Assembly (NCBI GenBank): GCA_051653685.1
Contig: JBOFWQ010000165.1
Location: 1-39,888, forward strand
Direction: 5' to 3'
DNA: 39,888 nt
Source of the DNA: Faucicola sp937889485
GTDB taxonomy: Bacteria; Pseudomonadota; Gammaproteobacteria; Pseudomonadales; Moraxellaceae
Of the stretch, positions 1 to 7,896 are shown in pieces. Each line of letters begins with the position of its first letter. Within the stretch, counting starts at the first letter, position 1. Below the pieces are notes generated by a model. That model worked only from the letters and a program-made list of their open reading frames with translations. It was not told the DNA's origin and searched no databases. A program made the translations under genes and the position numbers.

Positions 1-231
1 ATGGCGATTGGGTTAAGTATTATTGGCACGGTTGCGCCATTTTTTTGGTACATGACCGCGCTAAAAAAACTACCTGCCACCAAGGCATCGGTATTTACCA
101 TTGTTGAGCCGTTAACCGCGATTATGCTTGCCACGATACTGTTGCAGCAACCCTTAAAGCCCCTGCAAATGGTGGGTGTGACCTTGATTATTGTCGCAAC
201 ACTGGCAAATGCCTTGTGGGCAAAACGTTAG
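1..231 (+). CDS. EamA/DMT-family transporter, C-terminal part
   Basis: The 76 residues look like the last two or three membrane helices of an EamA (drug/metabolite transporter) permease, a family of about 300 residues with ten helices. Visible marks are a hydrophobic start, a KKLPATKAS-type loop, a helix with TIVEPLTAIMLA (the EPL/EPV signature of the last EamA helices) and a final hydrophobic helix ending in ALWAKR. The gene must begin upstream of the window, so the ATG at base 1 is probably an internal methionine. The substrate cannot be read from this piece. It stops at 229-231. Confidence 0.85.
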   Translation: MAIGLSIIGTVAPFFWYMTALKKLPATKASVFTIVEPLTAIMLATILLQQPLKPLQMVGVTLIIVATLANALWAKR

Positions 232-336
232 CAGCCTCTAATATACCAAATTGCTATCAATCGCTGCATAAACATCAACAATCCACGGGCGTAGGTTGCG
301 CCATAATTGCACCCTAATTGTGACGGATTAAACTGA

Positions 337-459
337 TTAGACAACCACACGTTGGCAAACGCTGTAACAGGTGCCGTGATTGCTGCTGTGACAGGCGCTT
401 TGTATCGGCGTTGGCAACACTGGGCAAGGCTTGAGCGAGTATCTGATGAACACACATAA
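337..459 (+). other. possible short coding remnant or small membrane peptide
   Basis: In the 243-base gap before the beta-helix gene, the frame that later carries that gene is open from 337 to a TAA at 457. It reads as a hydrophobic Ala/Val/Thr/Gly stretch followed by RRWQHW and a charged tail. A 15-base direct repeat (361-375 and 385-399, two mismatches) gives the doubled AVTGA. There is no convincing ribosome site; TTG at 352 is the only plausible start. It could be a small membrane peptide, the end of a broken gene or chance. The rest of 232-474 shows nothing I can name. Confidence 0.2.
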
Positions 460-474
460 AGGCACGGCAAAACA

Positions 475-1698
475 TTGGGATCCATGGCAATGATGGGCAA
501 GCCCCCAACCGTTGAAACACCGCTCAACCACTGGCGACAATTACAAATACCGCATGATTTTGCCAGTATTCACGAGGCGCTGGTCTTTTGTAAAGCGCAA
601 GTGTTACAGCTTGGGCAACAAGGGTTTATCCAAATAAAAATTGCCGATGGCGACTATTATCTGGACCAAATAGAGATTGATTTTTTTAGTGATCGCGTTG
701 AAATTATTGGCAATGTGAACAACCCCGATCGTGTTCAACTGCATTTTAATGCACTCAATAATCGCTGTGGTTTTTTGATGCAGCGCGGCAATGGCATCTT
801 CAAAATTGATGGGGTCACCATCAATGGCATGCTCGGGTTTCAAGGGTATGGGCAGTGGGCAGATGAAAGTTATGGTGCGGGCGTGATGTGTTTGCATAAT
901 AGCCAAGTATTGCTAGGGTCTCAAGTACGTATCAACCGTTTTTATTATGGTGTGGCAGCGCGCTATGGCGGCTCGGTTCGCTGTGAACCTGGGGTGATTG
1001 TTCAGTTTGCAGGCGATGCAGGTTTTTTTGCTTATGCAGGTTCTATTGATGCCCAGCACTGTGAAGCCTATCATTGTGCCCATTTGAGCGATGGTCTGGG
1101 CTTTGGTTTTTGTGCAGAATCAGGCGGTTTTATCAATGCAGACAATAGCCGTGCTGCCCATCATCACATGGCAGGTTTTTATGCTCTCACCAACGGTGCC
1201 ATGTGGTGCCATGACAGCAGTGCCACCGACAACCGCCATGGCTATATGGCAATTCATAGCGGCGTCTTAACCTGCAACAGCATCAACCAATCTACCAACG
1301 CCTACCAAAATTTTGGCTACGGCTATTTTGCAGATAATGGCGGGCACATTTTGGCAAACCGCTGTTTGGGCAATGAAAACAGCCAAGGTGGCTTCTTTGC
1401 GCGCCACTACGCCACTATTGACATTACCCATGCCCACGCAAACCATAATGGTGGCGCAGGCTACACCGCCATCAACGCCACCTTGTTTGGCAATGGTGCA
1501 CAGGCGCGGTTTAATCAAGGTGATGGTTTTGTGATTGGGCAGGCAGGTTTTTTGGATGGGGAATTTTTGATGGCGTATGGTAATCAAGGGGTGGGGTTTA
1601 ATCTCAATCAGTGTCAAGCCTTCATGCCACGTGCGCGCGGCTGGAAAAACTCACAAGGCAGAATGCAAAAAAATCGCAGCTGGGTGGCAACTCGCTAA
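475..1698 (+). CDS. right-handed parallel beta-helix repeat protein
   Basis: This is a protein of about 404-407 residues with no signal peptide or membrane segment. Residues 28-80 contain a DFASIHEAL segment and an IKIADGDYYL strand, as at the start of beta-helix folds in phage tail proteins and pectinesterase-like proteins. From about residue 136 to 395 there are roughly 11 repeats of 22-26 residues. Each opens with G(F/Y)-x-A, often has a GG turn, and tends to end with A-x-x-N. Such repeats stack into a right-handed beta-helix. The repeats are rich in His, Cys and Asn. The start is uncertain: TTG at 475 has AAAGG 12 bases upstream, while ATG at 484, 490 and 493 are alternatives. Function is unknown; a polysaccharide-binding or modifying role is only suggested by the next genes, and a phage-derived origin is possible. 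Confidence 0.75.
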   Translation: MGSMAMMGKPPTVETPLNHWRQLQIPHDFASIHEALVFCKAQVLQLGQQGFIQIKIADGDYYLDQIEIDFFSDRVEIIGNVNNPDRVQLHFNALNNRCGFLMQRGNGIFKIDGVTINGMLGFQGYGQWADESYGAGVMCLHNSQVLLGSQVRINRFYYGVAARYGGSVRCEPGVIVQFAGDAGFFAYAGSIDAQHCEAYHCAHLSDGLGFGFCAESGGFINADNSRAAHHHMAGFYALTNGAMWCHDSSATDNRHGYMAIHSGVLTCNSINQSTNAYQNFGYGYFADNGGHILANRCLGNENSQGGFFARHYATIDITHAHANHNGGAGYTAINATLFGNGAQARFNQGDGFVIGQAGFLDGEFLMAYGNQGVGFNLNQCQAFMPRARGWKNSQGRMQKNRSWVATR

Positions 1699-1925
1699 AT
1701 TTGGATAGCAGAGCTTGGATGAAGGCTACAGGTATTAACCAATTTTTCCTTAATTTAACAGTTTATTACACAAAGTAAGTCAACCGTTGCTATCTATTTT
1801 GCCAATTCTAGGCTAATGTAATGCACTGCACTAAGCAGTTGATATCATTATAAATACAATAAATTCGTCACCCAATAGTCATTACCTAGGTGGCAGTGTC
1901 TTTTCCAAAATAACAGAAAAAAACC
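1699..1925. promoter_or_regulatory. AT-rich gap upstream of the polysaccharide cassette
   Basis: This gap probably holds the promoter for the three genes that follow. A weak candidate is TTGCTA (1787-1792) with TAGGCT (1809-1814); a TATAAA also lies near 1849. No match to a full JUMPstart/ops element was seen. A palindromic CCTAGG occurs near 1887. There is no clear terminator for the beta-helix gene, so read-through into the cassette is possible. Confidence 0.3.
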
Positions 1926-2309
1926 ATGAAAAAAATAATTTTTGACCTTGACGATACCTTGTCAAAGACGGTCAATGGCGACTATGCCAATGCCGAGCCT
2001 ATTATCCCTGTGGTAGAAAAATTGCGGCAGTACCATGCCCAAGGTTTTACCATCGTCATTAATACCAGCCGCAATATGCGCACCTATCAAGGTAATATTG
2101 GGCAAATTAATCAACACACATTGCCGATTATTGTTGATTGGCTAGCGCGCCACCAAATTCCTTATCATGAGTTATATGTGGGTAAGCCATGGTGCGGCTT
2201 TGAGGGGTTTTATGTAGACGATAAAGCAATCCGTCCCGATGAATTGGTTAATTTAAGCTATGCACAGATTTGTGACTTGCTAAATTTGCCACAACCTTCT
2301 AAACCGTAA
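1926..2309 (+). CDS. capsule-type HAD phosphatase (EcbF/BcbF-like)
   Basis: A 127-residue single-domain HAD-superfamily phosphatase. Motif I is FDLDDT, with the nucleophile Asp7 and general acid Asp9. Motif II is the Ser/Thr of INTSRN, motif III the Lys of VGKPWCG, and motif IV the VDDKAI acid pair. Length and motif spacing fit the small EcbF/BcbF phosphatases named from Pasteurella capsule loci. It is first in a same-strand cassette, 14 bases before the next gene, with a purine-rich leader rather than a strong Shine-Dalgarno site. The likely role is removing phosphate from a sugar or alcohol phosphate during surface-glycan precursor synthesis; the substrate is not visible. Confidence 0.8.
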   Translation: MKKIIFDLDDTLSKTVNGDYANAEPIIPVVEKLRQYHAQGFTIVINTSRNMRTYQGNIGQINQHTLPIIVDWLARHQIPYHELYVGKPWCGFEGFYVDDKAIRPDELVNLSYAQICDLLNLPQPSKP

Positions 2310-2323
2310 GGAGTTATGTTGCC

Positions 2324-3904
2324 ATGATTTTAATCAATTCATCTTCTTATATTAATGCCGAGTTTGAAGCAGAAATCGGACGCATTCCGCCCTGTATGCT
2401 GCCGATTGGTAACAAAAAACTCTTGCAGTTGCAGGTGGAGGCGGTAGAGCGGCAGTTTCCCACCGAAAAAATTATTTTATCACTGCCCGACGCCTATGTA
2501 TTAACCATTAATGAACAAGCCGTGATTGAGTCATTGCCCATTACCGTGCAGCGCATTCCAGAAAATCTATCCTTGTCCGAAACCCTGTTATATATTTTGA
2601 ATTTGGATATTGATAAATCATTTGAGTATGTGCGGGTGATTCAAGGCGATGTATTTTTGCCAAAACTGCCCAGCGCGTGTGACTGTGTGGCGGTGTCTGA
2701 AAAGATGCGCCAATACGATTGGCACCAAACCAGACGTTTGCGCGAAAGTCCTACGGGCTGGGTGGGCTATTTTGCCTTTTCCTCAAGGCTTGAGCTGATT
2801 AAGGCATTGGCAATTTGTAAAAAGAATTTTATGCGCGCCATTTATCGCTACCAAGAGGTAGTTGGTATGCAGCTAGTAAAAACGGGTTTGTATTATGATT
2901 GCAGCAGTTTTGTGAGTTATATCCACGCCAGAGCCAATATGACCACAGAGCGCGCCTTTAATGCGCTACAGATTCAAGATGGCATTGTCACCAAAAGTAG
3001 TGATGACAACGATAAAATTCAGGCGGAAATTTATTGGTTTACCCATATTCCTGCTAGTTTGCGCCGTTTTACCCCGCAATTAATTGATTATCAACAAATT
3101 GAGGGGCGCCATTATTACCGGCTTGAGTTTTTGCCGCTATTGCCGCTCAATGAGCTGTATGTGCATGGGCGTAATACCCGAGATTTTTGGCAGCATGTTT
3201 TTGGGTTATTGGCAGAATTGTTTCAGGCGGCAAACCAGTCTGATATCCACCAGACTATTGAGACAGGTTTTGCCCAGGGCTATGCCGAGGATTTATACCG
3301 TAAAAAAACCCTCAAAAGACTTTATGCGTATGCTGAAGCCACGCAGTTGGATTTGGATGCGCCGATTTTTTATGAGGGTCAAAATTTGGGCAGTACCCTA
3401 GAGATTGCCCAAGATTGTATCGAAAAAGCGTTGGCGCTGCCTTGTTCGGTAAGCGTGATGCATGGTGATTTATGTTTTAGCAATATTTTGTATGATACCC
3501 GCGGTAATCGTGTCAAGGTGATTGATCCAAGAGGCACGGATTCTAGCGGTAATTTTAGTATTTTTGGGACGGCTAGTTATGATTTAGCCAAGCTCAGCCA
3601 TTCGGTACTGGGCATGTATGACTTCATTATTGCTGGTCGTTATGAGATTGTGGCAGCGGCTGATGGTGATAGTGATAGCATCCGTTTTGATATTGATGAA
3701 CGCCTTGATCAAATTCGCCAAGATTTTTTGGCAATGTCTTGGGTTAATGGACTGACTACGGCAGAGATTTTGCCCGCCGTGGTGCTGCTGTTTTTGTCTA
3801 TGTTGCCACTCCATGCTGACCGTCCTGATCGGCAGCGTGCAATGCGGCTTAATGCCTATCGCTTGTATCAAGCCTATGTGATGGAGGGTGTGCCATGTTT
3901 GTGA
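2324..3904 (+). CDS. nucleotidyltransferase-like / APH-kinase fusion, capsule precursor synthesis
   Basis: A 526-residue protein with two parts. Residues 1-200 resemble a GT-A-fold nucleotidyltransferase: a PPCMLPIGNKKLL segment (residues 22-34) stands where these enzymes bind the nucleotide, and QGDVF (Asp109) fits the metal-binding acid. Residues 260-500 form an APH/choline-kinase fold. HGDLCFSN gives the catalytic loop (His380, Asp382, Asn387), and VIDPRG gives the metal-binding Asp401. GGAG-like purines (AAGGAG, 2309-2314) precede the ATG. It overlaps the next gene by 10 bases, so the two are probably co-translated. The simplest reading is one polypeptide that phosphorylates a small alcohol or sugar and handles its nucleotide activation, like a fused LicA/LicC. 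The substrate is unknown, and the glycine-rich loop of the N-terminal domain is weak, so that half may be inactive. Confidence 0.75.
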   Translation: MILINSSSYINAEFEAEIGRIPPCMLPIGNKKLLQLQVEAVERQFPTEKIILSLPDAYVLTINEQAVIESLPITVQRIPENLSLSETLLYILNLDIDKSFEYVRVIQGDVFLPKLPSACDCVAVSEKMRQYDWHQTRRLRESPTGWVGYFAFSSRLELIKALAICKKNFMRAIYRYQEVVGMQLVKTGLYYDCSSFVSYIHARANMTTERAFNALQIQDGIVTKSSDDNDKIQAEIYWFTHIPASLRRFTPQLIDYQQIEGRHYYRLEFLPLLPLNELYVHGRNTRDFWQHVFGLLAELFQAANQSDIHQTIETGFAQGYAEDLYRKKTLKRLYAYAEATQLDLDAPIFYEGQNLGSTLEIAQDCIEKALALPCSVSVMHGDLCFSNILYDTRGNRVKVIDPRGTDSSGNFSIFGTASYDLAKLSHSVLGMYDFIIAGRYEIVAAADGDSDSIRFDIDERLDQIRQDFLAMSWVNGLTTAEILPAVVLLFLSMLPLHADRPDRQRAMRLNAYRLYQAYVMEGVPCL

Positions 3905-4635
3905 TTCCGATGGCAGGTCTGAGTAGTCGTTTTTTTAAGGCAGGTTATAGCGTGCCCAAATATCAACTAAAAATTGCAGATACCTGGGTGTTTGATTTGG
4001 CAATGCGGTCGTTTGCGCGTTATTTTGCCACAGACCTATTTGTCATTATTGTTAGGGATATATACGACACCCCAAATTTTGTGGCAGCGCGGTTAACGGC
4101 ACTGGGTGTTAAGCGTTTCATTATTCACACGGTCTTGGCAGAGACCGCAGGGCAAGCAGAAACCGTGGCACTAGGACTGGCTCATGAGCAGATAGACGAG
4201 CAAGCGCCGCTTTATATTTTTAATATTGATACGTTTCGTCATGACTTTTGTAAACCCGCGTGGGCGCCCACTGTGGACGGCTATCTTGAGGTGTTTGAAG
4301 GGGAGGGCGATCACTGGTCATTTATTGCCATTGATGACCATGATCGCGTCACTAGAACCACCGAAAAACAGCGAATTTCGGCGTGGTGTAGCGACGGTTT
4401 GTATTATTTTAAGTCAAAGCAGCTGTATCTATCGTTGTTTGAGCAAGCCAAAGCCGAAAAACTCACCGTTAACGATGAGTATTATATAGCCCCCATGTAC
4501 AACTTATTGATTGCACAGGGTGGCACGGTCCGTTATGACAAAATTACCCTATCACAAATTGACTTTTGCGGCACACCCGATGAGTATCAAGCCTTACGGC
4601 AAAAAGGGCTGCAGCGTGAGCCTTCGCGCGTCTAG
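3895..4635 (+). CDS. sugar-phosphate nucleotidyltransferase-like capsule protein
   Basis: A 246-residue protein of the NTP-transferase (GT-A) fold. The N-terminal signature MAGLSSRF followed by PKYQLKI matches the G-x-G-S/T-R-F plus lysine motif of nucleotidyl transferases. The FNIDT segment (Asp112) fits the metal-binding acid. Its short length suggests a minimal nucleotidyltransferase or dTDP-glucose-pyrophosphorylase-like protein of the sort annotated in capsule loci. The ATG lies inside the end of the upstream kinase fusion (10-base overlap). Its stop codon overlaps the stop of the convergent glycosyltransferase. It probably makes an NDP-activated precursor for a cell-surface glycan. Confidence 0.75.
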   Translation: MFVIPMAGLSSRFFKAGYSVPKYQLKIADTWVFDLAMRSFARYFATDLFVIIVRDIYDTPNFVAARLTALGVKRFIIHTVLAETAGQAETVALGLAHEQIDEQAPLYIFNIDTFRHDFCKPAWAPTVDGYLEVFEGEGDHWSFIAIDDHDRVTRTTEKQRISAWCSDGLYYFKSKQLYLSLFEQAKAEKLTVNDEYYIAPMYNLLIAQGGTVRYDKITLSQIDFCGTPDEYQALRQKGLQREPSRV

Positions 4636-5690
4636 GGATAAAGTTGGCGCATGGTGTGAGCTTGTGCGGTGATGGGCGCGCGCCTAAAGCTTTTGGCAAT
4701 CTGGCGTTTTTGCGCAGCACGAATTGTGGCACGGTGCAGGCGTGCGCTATCTACTTTGGTAGGCTGCCAATGGTCATAAAACAATTGATACCAATCATCA
4801 TGATTGAGGCAGTTCATTGCCATAAATTCATCTTGTGCTGTCCACGCATACTTTGGCAGCGCAAAACCAAAATCCGCCATATCAAGCACCACAATATGCC
4901 GCGCCAAGAAATCGTTGTGCGCTTGCAAAATAGCGGGGGTAATCTGGTTAAACTGTGAGGGCGTGTCATAGCCAAAGGTCGCCGCGTAGCGCGTTGCAAT
5001 ATGCTGCTCCACGGCAAGACGCGTACGAAAATTATGGTCGGCGTAACTTGCACGGCAATCATGAGAAATACGCTCAAAATACGTGGCATCATCTTGGCTC
5101 ATGGCGTCAACCGACCAATATTGTAACAACGTATGGGTACGAGCAAATTGCGCCCAATCGCTGACATGAAACGCCATATGTTCATAAACATTTGGGTCAA
5201 TGGTAAAAAAATTGGGCACCACAATCGGCGAATACGCCATGGGCGAATTTTCCAGCACAGGTGCGCTTGCCCGTTGGGTAACTTGTTGCAAATAATCGGC
5301 ATAATGGTGCAACACCGCAGCACTGCTCAAAAAACTATCAGCACGAAGCTTGAGCGCATACTCTGTGGCAGTTGCCTGTAGCCCTGCTAGGGTAGATACA
5401 ATTTGGCGATTCACATTATTTGGGGTGTCATAGCCAAACTTGATATTGGGCAAACCGCCAGGGTCGCTGCTTAAAATAAGCTGGTCTATGCCCAGTTTTT
5501 GCGCGGTATCATATTGAGAAGGGAGTGGCAAATGATCCCAAGTAGACAAAATAACCTTGGCATTGGCAAAATGCGCCCGCGTGCGCTGCAAGTTATATAA
5601 AAAATCACTACCATCCTCACGCCCAGACCCCAACAGCGAGCCATTGATTGCCCCTTGAAAAATTAAGGTAACTTGATTGTTATTTATCAT
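4632..5690 (-). CDS. WavE-type glycosyltransferase (LPS/capsule synthesis)
   Basis: A 352-residue protein resembling the WavE lipopolysaccharide-synthesis family. It opens with NNQVTLIFQGA, then has STWDH, a DPGG turn, NVNRQIVST and a YALKLRADS segment with an acidic pair typical of a GT-A active site. I start it at the ATG 5688-5690 because CAGGGG stands four bases upstream. The frame stays open for 46 further codons (to about 5828), but that stretch lacks family sequence and a ribosome site. It faces the cassette at 1926-4635 tail to tail. It probably transfers a sugar in core LPS or capsule; donor and acceptor are unknown. Confidence 0.8.
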   Translation of the reverse strand: MINNNQVTLIFQGAINGSLLGSGREDGSDFLYNLQRTRAHFANAKVILSTWDHLPLPSQYDTAQKLGIDQLILSSDPGGLPNIKFGYDTPNNVNRQIVSTLAGLQATATEYALKLRADSFLSSAAVLHHYADYLQQVTQRASAPVLENSPMAYSPIVVPNFFTIDPNVYEHMAFHVSDWAQFARTHTLLQYWSVDAMSQDDATYFERISHDCRASYADHNFRTRLAVEQHIATRYAATFGYDTPSQFNQITPAILQAHNDFLARHIVVLDMADFGFALPKYAWTAQDEFMAMNCLNHDDWYQLFYDHWQPTKVDSARLHRATIRAAQKRQIAKSFRRAPITAQAHTMRQLYP

Positions 5691-5885
5691 AAAACCCCTG
5701 TAGCGGTGACCAAAAGCCGCGACCAAAAAAATTGCTTGAGCCGCCATCATACTATAAGTTTTTATGGGCGTATTGATACATATCGTAGTATCAAGGTTAA
5801 GAATCTGTTTACCGTTCATCATAACCATGCCTAGAAATGACGGGCAGCAACTTTTCTAAGGGGTAATATCCTAGGGGTAGTAAAT

Positions 5886-5915
5886 GGCAATAAACGGCAA
5901 TAAATAACAATAAGG
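5886..5915. repeat. three tandem 10-base repeats
   Basis: Three adjacent 10-base units, GGCAATAAAC, GGCAATAAAT and AACAATAAGG, share the core CAATAA. They lie 23 bases upstream of the predicted -35 box of the ABC transporter gene. The 10-base period is close to one helical turn, so the copies would face the same side of DNA. Confidence 0.6.
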
Positions 5916-5937
5916 GCGGACAGCGCTCACAAGGATT

Positions 5938-5967
5938 TTGATGTTAATCATGTAAATCTGCTAAAAT
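5938..5967 (+). promoter_or_regulatory. predicted sigma-70 promoter of the ABC transporter gene
   Basis: TTGATG (5938-5943) is followed after 18 bases by TAAAAT (5962-5967). TG one base before the -10 box makes it an extended -10. The start codon is 48 bases downstream. Confidence 0.55.
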
Positions 5968-6015
5968 AATCCGTTCTATTTTATAATTTTCTTAACAAAT
6001 TTTTGATAATAAATT

Positions 6016-7896
6016 ATGGCTATTTTTCGTTTTTTTGAAAATCGGTTAAACCCTTATCCCGATGATGATTATAACCTTGCCACTGACAGCTTACTGGCAT
6101 TTTTGTGGGCTTGTACCAAAGGGCTGCGCGGCTGGATTTTGGCGCTAATGCTGCTCACGGCGCTGATAGGGGTGTATGAGTCGCTACTGTTTGCGTGGAT
6201 TGGTGATATTGTCAACTGGCTGGGTCACTACACGCCTGCAACGCTATGGGCAGAAAAAAGCCAAGCGCTGCTAGGTATGGCGGCAGTATTATTACTAAGC
6301 CCAGCGGTCGTGGCGCTGAGCGCGCTCATCAAATTTCAGACCCTGCAAGGCGTATTTCCCATGCAAATGCGGTGGCGCTTTCATCGGCAAATGCTGGGAC
6401 AGTCCATGCAGTTTTACCAAGATGAATTTTCTGGACGAGTGTCTGCCAAGGTAATGCAAACCGCGCTTGCCGTGCGCGAAACCATCATGACGATTACCGA
6501 CATGGTGGTGTATGTATTGGTGTATTTTATCAGTAGCGGGGTAATTTTATTTAATTTTGATGGCTGGCTACTATTGCCTTTTTTGGGGTGGCTGCTGTTA
6601 TTTATGGCTACCATTGCTTATTTTATTCCCAAGCTAAAAGACGCCGCTAGCCGCCAAGCCGATGCCCGTGCCTTGATGACGGGGCGCATTACCGACGCCT
6701 ATGCCAATATTATGACTGTCAAGCTATTTAGTCATTCTCGCCGCGAATCACGCTACGCCCGCGATGCAATGCAACAATTTATGGGCACCGTCCATGACCA
6801 AATGCGCTGGGTATCCAAGCTTGAGGTGGTCAATCACGTTATTAACCTGATGCTTGTGGGCACCACGGTGGTGCTAGGGCTATACCTGTGGTTTTATCGT
6901 GATCTGAGTGTGGGCGCTGTCGCCGCTGCCACCGCCATGGCACTGCGACTAAACGGCTTAACCCACTGGATTATGTGGCAGACAGCCGCACTATTTGAAA
7001 ACATCGGCACTGTACAAGATGGCATGAGAACCTTATCCAAACCGCATACCGTAGTGGATCGCGCCAATGCCAAGCCGCTTGTGGTGAGTCAAGGCGAGAT
7101 TGTTTTTCAACAGGTGGAGTTTCATTATGGCAAAAAAAATAGCAACACAACGAGCCCAACCAAAACCGCCAGTCTTACCCACCAAAAACTACTCGATGAT
7201 TTTAATTTGCACATCAAAGCGGGGGAAAAAATCGGCTTAGTGGGTCGCAGCGGCGCAGGCAAATCCACGTTGGTTAATTTGATACTGCGCTTTTATGATG
7301 TCGATCACGGGCAAATTTTGATTGACGGTCAAAATATTGCCACCGTGACCCAAGAAAGCCTACGCCAACAAATTGGTATGGTAACCCAAGACACCTCGCT
7401 ACTGCACCGCACCGTGCGCGAAAATATTGCCTATGGCCGGCCTGATGCCACAGATGATGACATCATCAACGCCACCAAACAAGCGCATGCATGGCAATTT
7501 ATCCAAAGTCTTAGTGATGCCAAAGGCAACCAAGGTTTGGATACCCAAGTGGGAGAGCGTGGCGTTAAGCTATCGGGTGGGCAGCGTCAACGGATCGCCA
7601 TTGCCCGTGTCATGCTCAAAAACGCACCAATCTTATTGCTTGATGAAGCCACCAGTGCCCTTGACAGCGAAGTAGAACATGCCATTACCGACAGCCTCAG
7701 CAACATGATGGCAGGTAAAACTGTAATCGCGATTGCTCACCGTTTGTCTACCATTGCTTCCATGGATCGGCTTGTAGTGATGGATCAAGGGCGAATTGTT
7801 GAGCAGGGCAGTCACGAAGCGCTACTGACAAAAGGCGGCGTTTATGCCAAATTATGGGCAAGACAAAGCGGAGGATTTTTGGGTGAGGATGACTAA
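6016..7896 (+). CDS. ABC exporter, fused permease and ATPase (MsbA-like half-transporter)
   Basis: A 626-residue half-transporter. Residues about 30-330 hold a six-helix ABC type 1 membrane domain, and about 365-615 the nucleotide-binding domain. Walker A is GRSGAGKST (410-418, Lys416), the signature LSGGQRQR starts at Leu519, Walker B is ILLLDEATSALD (Asp543, catalytic Glu544), and the switch histidine is in IAHRLST. It would work as an inner-membrane homodimer or heterodimer. All ATPase motifs are intact. Substrate is not deducible; lipid, peptide or drug export are all usual for this family. It overlaps the next gene by eight bases. Confidence 0.9.
   Translation: MAIFRFFENRLNPYPDDDYNLATDSLLAFLWACTKGLRGWILALMLLTALIGVYESLLFAWIGDIVNWLGHYTPATLWAEKSQALLGMAAVLLLSPAVVALSALIKFQTLQGVFPMQMRWRFHRQMLGQSMQFYQDEFSGRVSAKVMQTALAVRETIMTITDMVVYVLVYFISSGVILFNFDGWLLLPFLGWLLLFMATIAYFIPKLKDAASRQADARALMTGRITDAYANIMTVKLFSHSRRESRYARDAMQQFMGTVHDQMRWVSKLEVVNHVINLMLVGTTVVLGLYLWFYRDLSVGAVAAATAMALRLNGLTHWIMWQTAALFENIGTVQDGMRTLSKPHTVVDRANAKPLVVSQGEIVFQQVEFHYGKKNSNTTSPTKTASLTHQKLLDDFNLHIKAGEKIGLVGRSGAGKSTLVNLILRFYDVDHGQILIDGQNIATVTQESLRQQIGMVTQDTSLLHRTVRENIAYGRPDATDDDIINATKQAHAWQFIQSLSDAKGNQGLDTQVGERGVKLSGGQRQRIAIARVMLKNAPILLLDEATSALDSEVEHAITDSLSNMMAGKTVIAIAHRLSTIASMDRLVVMDQGRIVEQGSHEALLTKGGVYAKLWARQSGGFLGEDD

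Noticed and set aside
1926..5690. A complete capsule locus
   Set aside because: No Wza/Wzc or KpsMT-type export genes, polymerase or flippase are in the window; only precursor and transferase genes are seen.
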